DNA of 64,000 bases from Bacillus mycoides (GCF_018742245.1 NZ_CP036135.1:98315-162314), one strand, 5' to 3'; positions 7,898 through 16,697 are shown, numbered from the stretch's first letter. The notes: generated by a model from the sequence alone, not told the origin. Made by a program: numbers and translations.

Positions 7898-10141
7898 ATG
7901 AATGGAAAAGCAAAAAAAAGTATGCGAAAAGTCCTTCCTGTAGGGATTGGAAAGAAGGTAATCCCTGCAACAGCAGCATTAGGAATTCTTTTTTCTATGG
8001 CACCGATTGCAGAAAACAAAGCTAGCGCAGGGATAGGTACGGTAATAGATATAAGTATTACTGTATTAGGTGCTGTAGCAAACACTTATGAAGCACTTGG
8101 AATAAGCCCAGGGGATCGAGACCCTGGCACTCACATTGATGTATATGCAGAAAACGAAACTTACCAGGCTCCTAGTTTTACATCTGGGGAATTTAATATT
8201 TCCATGTATCATACACAAGGTGATTCGAATTTTCTTAAACCAGTTAAAGTACGCTATCCAAATGGAAGAATCGAAATTCATCAACTAAGATCTGGGCAGC
8301 AGCTTAAAATTACTGAAGCAGGTGCAATTATAGATTTAAACCCTAATGGAGCAAATGTCTCAGAACACGATCTTCTTTACATTACACAAGCACAATTAGA
8401 CGAAGGAAAGACCGGAGTTGTGATAAATCAAGGCCAACATGCATTTGTAGAAAAAGCATCTGGTAAAAACCCGAGATTTCTTGGTCCACTTTATAAAAAA
8501 TATGCAGAAAGCTGGACTCTAGATTGGGATGTGGTTGCTAGAAATTCGGATTACCTATATGGTCAGATAGAAAATAAATTATCAGATAAGCAAAAACAAT
8601 TGATAACATTGACTTCAAAGCCAGTATCTAAAGATGTTCTTGACAGTTATGTTAATAATGAGCCTAAAGCTCGTGCAGATTTTTATGATCGATTATCTGA
8701 TGTATTGGCGGAGCGTGTTAACGTCCTAGAGACATCTATTGCACTACCATTTACTACACTAAATGATGGTAAATCTTATCAAATTATCCCTTATAAAAAA
8801 GGAACGAATAAAGTAATCGTAAAAACAGGTTCAAAATACCTTTCAGGAAAAGAAGGAAACGGACTTCAATATTCCGATTCGCTTGGCGATGATGAAGTGT
8901 TTGAACTTGTTCAGACCGGCAATTCAAATAAAAATGAATTTCAGTTCCATTTGAAAAATAAGAATGGAGTAAGTTTGGCTGGTAATCAAAACATTCATGG
9001 ATTCGCTACTGATTGGAGTTTCAAATCTGAAATTCGATTCCCTGATAAAAGCAACAATGAAATTAACAATTGGTTAATAGAGTGGTATCCGGGTAAAGAA
9101 AATGAGAGACAGAAGTATGACAAAATAGAGATGATAAAGCACGAAAAGGACCCTACTAAATATAGTGCAAAAGATTCCTCTGGAAACGTGATAAAGAACA
9201 GCTGGGTAAATCGAGATGATCAGTATTTCTTTGCAGATGCTGATGGAGCCCTTTTGACAGGCTGGCAAGAAATTAAAGGGAAGACTTATTATTTTACACC
9301 GCCTTATGGCAACATGGTTTCGGGAGGTAATTCTGATTCATGGATCGACAATAAGCCCTACCATTTTAATGATGACGGTGTTTTGCAACGCTCAGCATGG
9401 AGGGATAATCTTTACTATTCTGATGCCTCTGGAGCGTTTGTTAAAGAAGGCTTGAAAGATATAGATGGTAAAATTTATTACTTCCAAAACTTCGAGCCAA
9501 ATAAAAAGGAAATACGTATAGAAGATCAAGATGTCATCCTTCACTTTTCCGACAAAGGTGTGCTTGAGAGAGTTTCTAATCTAAATGGAGAATCTATAAA
9601 CAGCGATATTAATGTTCTGTTTGACAACAAAATATTAGCATTTAATAAAGACGGTTCGATTTTGAAAACAGGGATCAACAAAAAGGGGAAATCCCAGGCA
9701 TATTATAGTTTAGAAGATGGAGTTTTCTATACCGGTTGGAAAATGATAGGCGATAAAAGATACTATTTCATAAATGGCTACAATGATGCGTTCAATAGGT
9801 ATGAAGACATTGATGGAAAAAGATATTATTTCCATGAAGACGGCTCAGTTAACAAAGCAGGGTTCGAAAAAATAGATGGTAAGTTATACCACTTTGACAA
9901 TAACGGCGTAGCACAAACGGGCTGGCAAACTATCGATAATAAATATTATTACTTCGATGAGAATGGGGCAGCTAAAACAGGATGGTTCCAAGTTGGTGGT
10001 GGATATAGACCTTTTCCTCTTGCATACGGATACCTTTGGTATTGTGCTAGAGAAGATGGTTCACTTTATGCAGACGCTTGGTTTAAAATCGACGGTAAAG
10101 ATTATCACTTTGACAAGTGGGGACATAAAATGCCCTACTAA
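7898..10141 (+). CDS. Secreted protein with C-terminal choline/wall-binding repeats (747 aa)
   Basis: GAGGAG seven bases ahead of the ATG at 7898 sets the start. A GTG at 7883 is also in frame. Counted from 7898, the protein has a signal peptide ending around ENKASA (residue 45), a first domain of unknown fold (about 50-285), and a second trefoil-like domain (about 290-405, YLSGKEGNG and NGVSLAGNQ). A long C-terminal region of YYF-x-x-x-G-x-x-x-TGW-type repeats (about 425-747) follows, as in CW_binding_1 proteins, toxin A tails and glucan-binding proteins. These repeats bind cell-wall or carbohydrate ligands. The N-terminal domain is shared with the broken paralogue at 5944-7153. I do not recognise an enzymatic motif; databases may call it an amidase-family protein by its repeats alone. 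Confidence 0.8.
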   Translation: MNGKAKKSMRKVLPVGIGKKVIPATAALGILFSMAPIAENKASAGIGTVIDISITVLGAVANTYEALGISPGDRDPGTHIDVYAENETYQAPSFTSGEFNISMYHTQGDSNFLKPVKVRYPNGRIEIHQLRSGQQLKITEAGAIIDLNPNGANVSEHDLLYITQAQLDEGKTGVVINQGQHAFVEKASGKNPRFLGPLYKKYAESWTLDWDVVARNSDYLYGQIENKLSDKQKQLITLTSKPVSKDVLDSYVNNEPKARADFYDRLSDVLAERVNVLETSIALPFTTLNDGKSYQIIPYKKGTNKVIVKTGSKYLSGKEGNGLQYSDSLGDDEVFELVQTGNSNKNEFQFHLKNKNGVSLAGNQNIHGFATDWSFKSEIRFPDKSNNEINNWLIEWYPGKENERQKYDKIEMIKHEKDPTKYSAKDSSGNVIKNSWVNRDDQYFFADADGALLTGWQEIKGKTYYFTPPYGNMVSGGNSDSWIDNKPYHFNDDGVLQRSAWRDNLYYSDASGAFVKEGLKDIDGKIYYFQNFEPNKKEIRIEDQDVILHFSDKGVLERVSNLNGESINSDINVLFDNKILAFNKDGSILKTGINKKGKSQAYYSLEDGVFYTGWKMIGDKRYYFINGYNDAFNRYEDIDGKRYYFHEDGSVNKAGFEKIDGKLYHFDNNGVAQTGWQTIDNKYYYFDENGAAKTGWFQVGGGYRPFPLAYGYLWYCAREDGSLYADAWFKIDGKDYHFDKWGHKMPY

Positions 10142-10160
10142 AATAATAACATGATGATAA

Positions 10161-10206
10161 CAAGGGAATACTTGTATGCTGATATGTACTGCATTCCCTT
10201 GTTGTA
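10161..10206 (+). terminator. Terminator after the wall-binding-repeat gene
   Basis: CAAGGGAAT pairs with ATTCCCTTG around inner ACTTGTATGC / ATGTACTGC pairings, just after the stop codon. A related hairpin with the same CTGCATTCC arm occurs at 62592-62634. Confidence 0.6.
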
Positions 10207-10354
10207 TGTATGCTATATTTAGCTCGACACGACAAAAAAATATTGTACGTTAAGGGCGAATCTTACATACAAAAAAGACGATTCAAGTATAAATGAATAA
10301 TAAGATTATAAGAAACGAAAATAAATTTTCAGAGATTATAGGAGCGTGTTAATA

Positions 10355-10666
10355 ATGATCGTAACAACAACTAATACTATTCAGGGTAAAGAAATTATTG
10401 AGTATGTAGACATCGTAAACGGTGAAGCAATTATGGGTGCAAATATCGTACGCGATATCTTCGCTTCTGTTCGTGACGTTGTGGGTGGCCGTTCTGGTGC
10501 ATATGAAAGTAAATTAAAAGAAGCTCGTGACATTGCGATGGACGAAATGAAACAACTTGCGACGCAAAAAGGAGCAAATGCAATTGTTGGTATCGATGTA
10601 GACTACGAAGTGGTTCGCGACGGAATGTTAATGGTTGCGGTAAGCGGTACAGCTGTACGTGTGTAA
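10355..10666 (+). CDS. YbjQ/UPF0145 family protein
   Basis: The 103-residue protein begins [20 protein letters not shown] and carries [23 protein letters not shown], then YE-KL-EAR..A...M and [13 protein letters not shown]. This is the standard YbjQ/UPF0145 family pattern: small conserved pentameric proteins with unclear function, sometimes described as heavy-metal binding. I start at the ATG at 10355 because AGGAGCG lies 8-9 bases upstream; the in-frame GTG at 10346 overlaps that site. Full length, apparently intact. It stands alone with its own terminator. Confidence 0.88.
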   Translation: MIVTTTNTIQGKEIIEYVDIVNGEAIMGANIVRDIFASVRDVVGGRSGAYESKLKEARDIAMDEMKQLATQKGANAIVGIDVDYEVVRDGMLMVAVSGTAVRV

Positions 10667-10695
10667 ATAGATAGAAAAGTAGCACCTCATTGGTG

Positions 10696-10749
10696 AACTG
10701 CACCTTCAATTGTTAGACATAACTAACAATTAGAGGTGCAGTTTTTTTA
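10696..10749 (+). terminator. Terminator of the YbjQ gene
   Basis: ACTGCACCTTCAATTGTTAG pairs with CTAACAATTAGAGGTGCAGT around an ACATAA-type loop and is followed by a T-run. Confidence 0.8.
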
Positions 10750-10812
10750 TGGCCAAATATTCTTTGAAAACAAAATTAGATGCATAGATAGCACTCGTTA
10801 TTAATGATTTTC

Positions 10813-11256
10813 CTAATAACCATTTCGTTTTAGTGTACGATAAATGGTGGTTCTATCAACATTTAAAAAATCAGCAATTTCCTGTTTCGTTTTTTCTTGA
10901 TCAAGTAACTCGAGTATCAAATCAGTTTTAGACTTATTGATTTTAGGAGTTCTCCCCAGTTTCCCGCCATTTTCTACATATTTAATACGTCCAGCCTGTG
11001 TTCGCTCCAGTATATAGTTTCGTTCAATATCAGCAAATAAAGATAAGATTGTAACCATTACTTTAGTAGTCATGTCATCTTTCTTACGAGTATCAATGTT
11101 ATCATTAATAGCGATGACCCCAACATCGTTTTTGATAAGTTTTTCATGAGTACGGATCATATCAGAAAGATTTCTTCCTAAACGATCTAATTTATAGACA
11201 ATAAGTGTGGCCCCTATTTTTTGATAATAATTGCTTAACATAGATTTAACGCACAA
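10813..11256 (-). pseudogene. Serine recombinase (resolvase/invertase), N-terminally truncated
   Basis: The frame contains IVYKLDRLGRNLSDMI, then a long E helix (TILSLFADIERNYILERTQA) and a C-terminal HTH (KTKQEIADFLNVDRTTIYRTLKRNGY). These are hallmarks of small Tn3-type resolvases and invertases, which cut DNA via an N-terminal serine. The N-terminal 40 or so residues with the catalytic YxRxS motif are missing. The coding sequence breaks off at about 11236, right at the start of the two-component operon. The protein should therefore be inactive, and the junction marks a past rearrangement. Confidence 0.8.
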
Positions 11257-11290
11257 CTATTTATAATAATGAAAATGAGGTGATTAAGGT

Positions 11291-11974
11291 ATGAGAATTC
11301 TTGTTGTTGAAGATGAGTTGGATTTACAGGAAGCTATCGCTGAGGGACTTAGAATAGAAGGGTATGCGGTTGATACCTGTAGTAATGGTAAAGATGCTTA
11401 TGAACTGGCGTACGTTGAAAATTATGACTTAATAATACTTGACTTAAATCTTCCGAAAATGGACGGATTAAAGGTTTTAGAAAAGTTAAGAGAAGAAAAT
11501 AAAGAATTAAAAGTATTAATCCTTAGTGCAAGAAGTAGCGTAAATGACAAAGTTAAAGGTTTAGATATTGGTGCGAATGATTATTTAACTAAACCATTTG
11601 CCTTTGCGGAATTGGAAGCAAGAATAAGAAATTTATTAAGGCGAAAATTTGTGCAGGAAAATAGCCTTTTATCTTGCGGTAATATAAATATTGATTTATC
11701 AAAACGCACAGCATTTGTGGATGAAAAAGAACTGATTCTCACAAAAAAAGAATTCGCATTGCTTGAATACTTTCTGCTTAATCAAGAACGAGTTGTTAGT
11801 CAAGAAGAATTGATTGAACACATTTGGGATGGAAATGCCGATGGCTTTAGTGGTGCTATTCGAGTTCATATAGCTACATTACGAAAAAAAATGAAAGCTC
11901 TTTTAGATTATGATCCGATACGTACAAAGATTGGTGAGGGTTATTTTATTACTAAAAATGATGGTGACGCTTGA
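11291..11974 (+). CDS. OmpR/PhoB-family response regulator
   Basis: The receiver domain (residues 1-115) shows the acidic pair in VVEDE, phospho-acceptor Asp51 in LIILDLNLP, and Lys101 in LTKPFA. A linker leads to the winged-helix DNA-binding domain with KKEFALLEYFLLNQ and VRVHIATLRKK-type residues, ending in a G-E-GYFI turn. Length (227 aa) is normal. It overlaps the kinase gene by the TGATG junction, so the two are translationally coupled. Direct repeats of TTAACA with 11-bp period upstream of the 13341 gene are the natural candidate binding site. Confidence 0.93.
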   Translation: MRILVVEDELDLQEAIAEGLRIEGYAVDTCSNGKDAYELAYVENYDLIILDLNLPKMDGLKVLEKLREENKELKVLILSARSSVNDKVKGLDIGANDYLTKPFAFAELEARIRNLLRRKFVQENSLLSCGNINIDLSKRTAFVDEKELILTKKEFALLEYFLLNQERVVSQEELIEHIWDGNADGFSGAIRVHIATLRKKMKALLDYDPIRTKIGEGYFITKNDGDA

Positions 11975-13122
11975 TGTTTAAAAAAATTCCAATTCGGCTG
12001 CGACTTACTGCAGTGATGATAATTTTATTAATGATTTGTTGTATAGGGCTTACATTAATTTTAAATTTTTATGCTGGTATAATGGCAACAAGAATTGATG
12101 CAGCCTCTCTATTACCTGCACTAGAAGTTGGTGAAGATAGCAATGTTATTGACAATCACCAAACGCCACCAAATGTCATGATGCCTATACCAAATGAAGA
12201 TGCACAAAAAGCAAGAACGGATTTTCAGTTTGAAAGTGTTTTTTATATGCTTTTAGTCATTTTCGGTGGTGGCGTATTGACATACTATGCATCAGGCAAA
12301 GTGTTAAAACCACTGGATACACTAAATAGTCAAATTAAGAATAGGACTGTGCATAATCTATCAGAAACGATGAACATTCCACTAACCAATGATGAAATAG
12401 CTGAGCTAACGCAGTCTTTTAATGAAATGACGGATAAGCTAAACGATGCTTTTATGATGCAAAGTCGCTTTTCTGCAAATGCGGCCCATGAACTCCGAAC
12501 GCCACTTGCGGTTTTAAAAACAAAGATTGATGTATTTAAAAAGAAAAACGCACATTCTACAGAAGAATATGATGCACTCATTAACGTTTTTGAAAAGCAA
12601 ACACAACGATTATCTGAGCTTGTATTTACCCTTTTGGATATGACAAATATGAATGATGGATTTGAGGATGGAACCATCTGCTTGAAGGATGTTTTTGAAG
12701 ATATTGTTTCCGAACTTTCTCATATTGCTGATGAACAAGAGGTTAAACTATATTTGGATTGCGCTGATAGTGTTGTTTACGGAAATATAGATTTACTTTA
12801 TCGAGCGTTTTATAACCTTGTTGAAAATGGTATTAAATACAATATCGACGGTGGTAAGGTAATGATTAAAGTTAAATCGGATAAAAAGCAGGTAATGGTT
12901 GAAATTAAAGACACGGGAATTGGTATCCCCGATGAGGAAAAAAAGAATATATTTGAGCCGTTTTACCGAGTGGATAAATCACGCTCTCGTGAATGGGGTG
13001 GCTCAGGCTTAGGACTTTCCATTGTGCAAAATATCATAACCAAGCACAATGGAAACATCGTAGTTACGGATAATGAGAACGGCGGTACTTGTTTCGAAAT
13101 TACACTTGGTAAAATAAAATAA
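11974..13122 (+). CDS. Sensor histidine kinase
   Basis: Two membrane spans (about residues 9-32 and 88-106) enclose an extracellular loop of about 55 residues. A HAMP linker (105-160), the dimerisation/phospho-acceptor helix with His172 in AAHELRTPL, and a HATPase domain with N-box (FYNLVENGIKYN), G1 (DTGIGIP) and G2 (GGSGLGLSIV) follow. It pairs with the response regulator, whose stop codon overlaps this start (a TTG at 11971 is also possible). The short loop suggests sensing of membrane or envelope stress rather than a large ligand; this is inference. Confidence 0.92.
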   Translation: MFKKIPIRLRLTAVMIILLMICCIGLTLILNFYAGIMATRIDAASLLPALEVGEDSNVIDNHQTPPNVMMPIPNEDAQKARTDFQFESVFYMLLVIFGGGVLTYYASGKVLKPLDTLNSQIKNRTVHNLSETMNIPLTNDEIAELTQSFNEMTDKLNDAFMMQSRFSANAAHELRTPLAVLKTKIDVFKKKNAHSTEEYDALINVFEKQTQRLSELVFTLLDMTNMNDGFEDGTICLKDVFEDIVSELSHIADEQEVKLYLDCADSVVYGNIDLLYRAFYNLVENGIKYNIDGGKVMIKVKSDKKQVMVEIKDTGIGIPDEEKKNIFEPFYRVDKSRSREWGGSGLGLSIVQNIITKHNGNIVVTDNENGGTCFEITLGKIK

Positions 13123-13129
13123 GAAAATG

Positions 13130-13178
13130 AAAAAGGCTTTGAATGGTTGTTGAACCTTTTTATTTAAAGCCTTATTTT
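13130..13178 (+). terminator. Terminator after the kinase gene
   Basis: AAGGCTTT pairs with AAAGCCTT, with an inner GGTTGTTGAACC pairing, followed by ATTTTG. Confidence 0.55.
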
Positions 13179-13202
13179 GTGAATTTTTAAGAAGTGTTTC
13201 TC

Positions 13203-13235
13203 TTAACAAGGATTTAACATGGATTTTTATATACT
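13203..13235 (+). promoter_or_regulatory. Direct-repeat operator and -10 box upstream of 13341
   Basis: TTAACA at 13203 and again at 13214 (11-bp period, one helical turn), each followed by a GGAT-type pentamer, precede a -10-like TATACT at 13230. OmpR/PhoP-type regulators bind exactly such tandem hexamers, often in place of a -35 box. This links the adjacent two-component system to the secreted repeat protein downstream. Confidence 0.55.
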
Positions 13236-13340
13236 GGTAACATCAAATAGAAAGGATGCAGGCAAGCAGGCTCAATTGTAATATTATAGAATCTATCTAT
13301 CGTATGGTAGAGGTTAAAAACATTCTAGGAGGAATTTAAT

Positions 13341-13733
13341 ATGAAGAAAAAATTAACAATTGCTACACTTGTGCTAGGGTTATCTGTTGTTGGAGGATCT
13401 GTATATGCTGCGAGCAACAACGACATGTGGGAAAATACTAAATCCAGTGAAACTGTCAACTTAGAAGAAATGGCTAAAGAAAAAGGGATCACGTTAGATG
13501 AACTAACTGCTCAGCTTGAAAAAGAAGGAAAGCTGACAAAAGCTGCTGAAACAACTGTGGCTACCGAAATAGCGGCAGATTCAAAATCCAGTGAAACTGT
13601 CAACTTAGAAGAAATGGCTAAAGAAAAAGGGGTCACGTTAGATGAACTGATTGATCAGCTTGAAAAAGAAGGAAAGCTGACAAAAGCTGCTGAAACAACA
13701 GAGGCCAAGCAAGTAGAAACAAGCAATAAATAA
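13341..13733 (+). CDS. Secreted protein with two tandem repeats
   Basis: A signal peptide (MKKKLTIATLVLGLSVVGGS, cleavage after VYA) is followed by two nearly identical blocks. Each contains KSSETVNLEEMAKEKG, then TLDEL, QLEKEGKLTKAAETT, at about residues 32-75 and 82-122. The nucleotide repeats are almost identical too, so the duplication is recent. The blocks look like short helical hairpins. It has a good ribosome site (AGGAGG) and lies just downstream of a two-component operon and its candidate operator, so it is probably the regulated output. Function is unknown. Confidence 0.75.
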   Translation: MKKKLTIATLVLGLSVVGGSVYAASNNDMWENTKSSETVNLEEMAKEKGITLDELTAQLEKEGKLTKAAETTVATEIAADSKSSETVNLEEMAKEKGVTLDELIDQLEKEGKLTKAAETTEAKQVETSNK

Positions 13734-13739
13734 TATATA

Positions 13740-14095
13740 GAGTAACTGGAGCTGTCACAAAAGTAAACTTCTGCTAAGAGGGAGCTTTTGAAACAGCTCT
13801 GTTGTTCGTGAGAAGAGAAAAAAATATGGAGATCAAGAGTACAAACTAACCGTTATCGGTATTTATAATGCGGGGTATGATGATTTCTTTGAATAGCAAG
13901 AAAGTGGAATCCATCTTATATGAGGTGGTCTTTTTTATTCGTAAGGTGTCATATACAATTATACCATGTGCCAAGATCGAGCTGCATAGTATCAAAAATT
14001 CAGACCCTATAGGTTCTATTTGTCATGTACATTTTTATCATGTATGGGTTAGTCTAGTGAAAAAATAATTAATATTCATCTACAGTTGGCTGTAA
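13740..14095. other. No convincing gene
   Basis: The stretch holds a GGAGCTTTTG/CAGCTCT hairpin near 13783-13803 and one short plus-strand frame (13868-14068) with no ribosome site and unconvincing composition. I see no recognisable homologue. Confidence 0.35.
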
Positions 14096-14480
14096 TGAGT
14101 TCTTAAGTTGATGGATATGTATGGTAACCCCTAACGTAGGAAAATCGGCTTTTTATTTTCCAAAAAATGTCTTATCGTGGGTTTTATGTCATTTGGTTGG
14201 CGGGACCCCATGTCCATCAACTTAAGAATCTATACTACCACCAAGAGTAAAAAAACGTTATTCCTTCTAAACAAGCTAGATAGAAAGGATGTCGTTTTTT
14301 ATGAATCTTTCGATTCAAGATGAACTACAATTATTTGCTGAAGAGCTACGCCGCCATTTAACCCCTTCTCTTTTGGAAGACCTCGCAAAAGAATTAGGTT
14401 TTGTAAAAAGAAAACGAAAATTTTTTGGAAACGAATTAGCTACCAATTGTATCTGGGTGTCAGGCCGCTCTGTATCGACT
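14096..14480 (+). pseudogene. IS231-type ends and transposase N-terminal fragment
   Basis: An IS231-type inverted repeat in one orientation ends at 14131 (CTTAAGTTGATGGATATGTA). A second, opposite repeat lies at 14207-14227 (CCCCATGTCCATCAACTTAA). It is followed by the transposase start [20 protein letters not shown] at 14301. The frame stops at 14483 after [11 protein letters not shown], so only about 60 of the usual 480 residues remain. Closest in the window to the full element at 18026-19703. Confidence 0.75.
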
Positions 14481-14544
14481 TGAATAGAGTTCTTTTTATT
14501 TGTAATTAAATCCCAGAATCGATTCCATATCTGTATATAAAAGA

Positions 14545-14577
14545 AACCGAAGTCTTGGTTCAGACTTCGGTTTTTCA
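14545..14577. terminator. Bidirectional hairpin terminator
   Basis: GAAACCGAAGTCT pairs with AGACTTCGGTTTTT around TGGTTC, directly after the IS231-type fragment. Confidence 0.7.
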
Positions 14578-14829
14578 ACGTATAATAAATTACACAAATT
14601 ATTAATCACTGCCTAAATGGCTCCCCCATTTAGCGACACCTGTTTATGCTTTTTGAAACTTTACCATCTAAGTATTTAATAACGTGTAGCATAAACTTCT
14701 TGATATCTAATATTAACATTTAGATATATTAATTAATAGTCTTGTTTACTCTATTAATAATATTTAGAATTTAAAAAAGGAAGGGTATATCAAACACCTG
14801 AAAATCACAAACGTATGGAGGACATGAAT

Positions 14830-15525
14830 TTGAAGTTTAAGAAAACAGTATTAGGACTCCTATCTGGTATCTTTTTAACGATGACAGTAGGTAATGCAGC
14901 AGTAGCAGAAACTGATCCAGTCAATGAAAAAGCTTATATGGCCGCTTTTGAACAGTTGGTTGTAGAAATGGATAACGGTCAGATTCAAAATGAAGAAGAA
15001 GGTAATAAAAGATTTGATGAGTTAGTAATTGAAAAGGAAAGCAATCCTAATACACGAGTAAAACGTAGTGCTAGTATTGCAGGTGCTTTAGGAAAAAGTG
15101 CTGAAATGCAAGCATGTCTGAGATCAATAGGTGCTTATAAATGTGGGCAAGCAAGATTAAATGTTAATGCAGCTATTAATATGGCTAAAGCATATTATCC
15201 AAGCAGTACTCATAATGGAAAAGGGGACGCATTTAGACATTCCTATTGGAATGCTCTTATGTGTAAAAGTATAGGTTGCTCTAATGCTAAAATTGTAGCA
15301 GATAACCATGAAAGATATAATCCAGGTCCTCAAAAAGAACATGATATGGATTACTATAATAATCAAAAAGGGCGCGACATGTATCAATGGAGAGTGCATA
15401 ACGGTTGGTCTGTAAGTCCGCAAGCTATGGCTGATAATTTAAGACAAGATATACGTAATGGACTTTTAAAATATATTAGTTATCAGTATGACTCTAACGG
15501 GTCACTCTGGTGGACAAATCAATAA
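14830..15525 (+). CDS. Secreted DUF6973-like protein
   Basis: I choose the TTG at 14830 because GGAGG lies seven bases upstream and the resulting protein starts MKFKKTVLGLLSGIFLTMTV, a clean signal peptide ending near AVAE. An in-frame ATG at 14815 precedes the ribosome site. After a variable region comes a compact domain (about residues 80-225) with GKGDAFRHSYWNALMCKSIG and KIVADNHERYNPGP, then DMDYYNNQKGRDM. This GDAFRHxYWNAL...DxHE pattern is what I associate with DUF6973, a domain also found at the ends of LXG-type polymorphic toxins. Conserved His, Asp and Glu suggest a metal-dependent enzyme; this is inference. A small membrane protein follows. Confidence 0.65.
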   Translation: MKFKKTVLGLLSGIFLTMTVGNAAVAETDPVNEKAYMAAFEQLVVEMDNGQIQNEEEGNKRFDELVIEKESNPNTRVKRSASIAGALGKSAEMQACLRSIGAYKCGQARLNVNAAINMAKAYYPSSTHNGKGDAFRHSYWNALMCKSIGCSNAKIVADNHERYNPGPQKEHDMDYYNNQKGRDMYQWRVHNGWSVSPQAMADNLRQDIRNGLLKYISYQYDSNGSLWWTNQ

Positions 15526-15551
15526 ACCATTAATTTGAGGGGACCTAAATT

Positions 15552-15785
15552 ATGAAAAAAATTTATATACTTTTTTCAGGATTGGTATTTTTATGTTTAT
15601 GCCTAGTTATAATCATATACTATAATAATTATACAAAAAATGAGTATATCATTTTCAGTTCATCAAAGAATCCTATTCTGATTGAAAAATTAGAAAAAAA
15701 TAAAATCCCCTACAAAATCGATAAAAGTGGAAATGTAAAAATCATGGAAAAGGACACTGAAAAAGCAACGCTTTGTTGCACCTAA
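15552..15785 (+). CDS. Small membrane-anchored protein, possible partner of 14830 gene
   Basis: One N-terminal membrane span (IYILFSGLVFLCLCLVIIIY) is followed by a short extracytoplasmic domain with PILIEKLEKNKIPYKIDKSG and NVKIMEKDTEKA. It resembles the small alpha/beta modules of FliF/YscJ-like proteins. It starts 26 bases after the secreted DUF6973-like gene with a strong GAGGGG site, so both are one operon. Such a pair could be toxin and membrane immunity protein, or a secreted enzyme and its anchor. The C-terminus (ATLCCT) looks altered: the sequence there contains CTTTGTTGCAC, an IS6-end-like string, so the last residues may be foreign. Confidence 0.6.
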   Translation: MKKIYILFSGLVFLCLCLVIIIYYNNYTKNEYIIFSSSKNPILIEKLEKNKIPYKIDKSGNVKIMEKDTEKATLCCT

Positions 15786-15800
15786 CCCATGATAAACCAT

Positions 15801-15840
15801 ATAAAAAAAGGTCTGCTCATACTTGAGCAGACCTTTTTGG
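15801..15840 (+). terminator. Terminator of the DUF6973-like operon
   Basis: AAAAAAGGTCTGCTCA pairs with TGAGCAGACCTTTTT around a TACT loop. Confidence 0.8.
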
Positions 15841-15927
15841 TGAAAATTGATTCTGTTGGATTAAATCTATAGGTTTTGTTGCAAAGAATTTTAAATAGAG
15901 TTAACCTGTAGGGCACACTATACATGA

Positions 15928-16062
15928 GGTCACCATATCATTTTGAGAAAATTGTACGCTAAGGCTATATCCCTTGATATAACAAAGATTTCGTTATAAG
16001 AACCGAAAACGGTCGTTTAAGGAACTTTGTTAACGTACGAAATTCGCGTTTCGTTATCGAGA
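15928..16062. repeat. Intergenic repeat with GAAAATTGTACGYTAAGG core
   Basis: GGTCACCATATCATTTTGAG followed by AAAATTGTACGCTAAGG recurs, in inverse orientation, at about 4312-4356 and in part at 23783-23820. Here it is followed by further ACGTTAAGG-related arms (AACTTTGTTAACGTACGAAA). These look like copies of a dispersed Bacillus intergenic repeat (bcr-like), but the family name is a guess. Confidence 0.45.
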
Positions 16063-16200
16063 CCCCATCGCCGTCAAGTTAAGAAATTAATTGTTCCCCC
16101 TAAATGAAAATTTTCTTTCTCTACAGGTAGTTATTCTGAGAAGTCAGCTCATTTTTTCGTTTTGAGGACATTTATTTTTCTTAAGTTGATGGATATGGGG
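16063..16200. mobile_element. IS231-derived miniature element (type B)
   Basis: CCCCATCGCCGTCAAGTTAA at the left and TTCTTAAGTTGATGGATATG at the right are opposed IS231-type inverted repeats only about 140 bp apart. The interior has no transposase. The same interior, including GAAGTCAGCTCATTTTTTCG, is found inverted at 31494-31641, which proves it is a repeated unit. Confidence 0.7.
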
Positions 16201-16201
16201 T

Positions 16202-16632
16202 GCAAAGCGTTTTTTCAAGAAAGCTTTGCAGTTTTTTCATGTTTCAAAGCCCCGTGTGATTACAGTGGACAAAAACCCGGCCTATCCTATAGCGATTGAA
16301 GAGTTGAAGACAGAGAAAAAGATGCCTGTAGGCATCCAAATAAGGCAGGTAAAATACCTTAATAACATTGTAGAGCAAGATCATCGTTTTATTAAAAAGA
16401 GAGTTCGTTCAATGTTAGGATTGAAATCTTTTCGTACAGCTAAATCTATTCTTTCAGGAATAGAAGCGATGCATATCATTAAAAAAGGCCAACTTATTTT
16501 ACGGGACAAGTCTGTCCAGAATGAAGTGAAGTTTATTCATCAACTATTCGGAATGTCTGCATAAGAATAGATGCCATTAGGAATATATATATACCTCTTT
16601 TAAATAAATGCAATCTTTGCACCAGAACCGTT
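16202..16632 (+). pseudogene. IS6-family (IS240-like) transposase C-terminal fragment with right end
   Basis: Coding starts abruptly with AKRFFKKALQFFHVSKPRVI (the MQFFH frame at 16226 is internal) and runs through TVDKNPAYPIAIEELK, the second catalytic Asp region, to NIVEQDHRFIKKR, the catalytic Glu region, and a stop at 16564. The inverted repeat GCAATCTTTGCACCAGAACC closes the element at about 16610-16629. The first half with VDETY is missing, replaced by the IS231-derived miniature element that ends right at the junction. The fragment is therefore dead. Confidence 0.85.
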
Positions 16633-16652
16633 TGAAGTGCATTTCTCATAGA

Positions 16653-16693
16653 TAAAAAAGAGTTGTTCGATTGAACAACTCTTTTTTATCTAT
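16653..16693. terminator. Bidirectional hairpin terminator
   Basis: GATAAAAAAGAGTTGTTC pairs with GAACAACTCTTTTTTATC around GATT. It serves the leftward gene that follows and the IS6 remnant. Confidence 0.8.
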
Positions 16694-16697
16694 AATT

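Noticed and set aside
13868..14068. 66-codon plus-strand frame
   Set aside because: No ribosome site or recognisable motif; probably chance opening in AT-rich DNA.
15870..15895. IS6-type end-like GGTTTTGTTGCAAAGAATTT
   Set aside because: It resembles the end of IS431/ISS1-type elements but no element body or second end is visible, so I do not annotate it.
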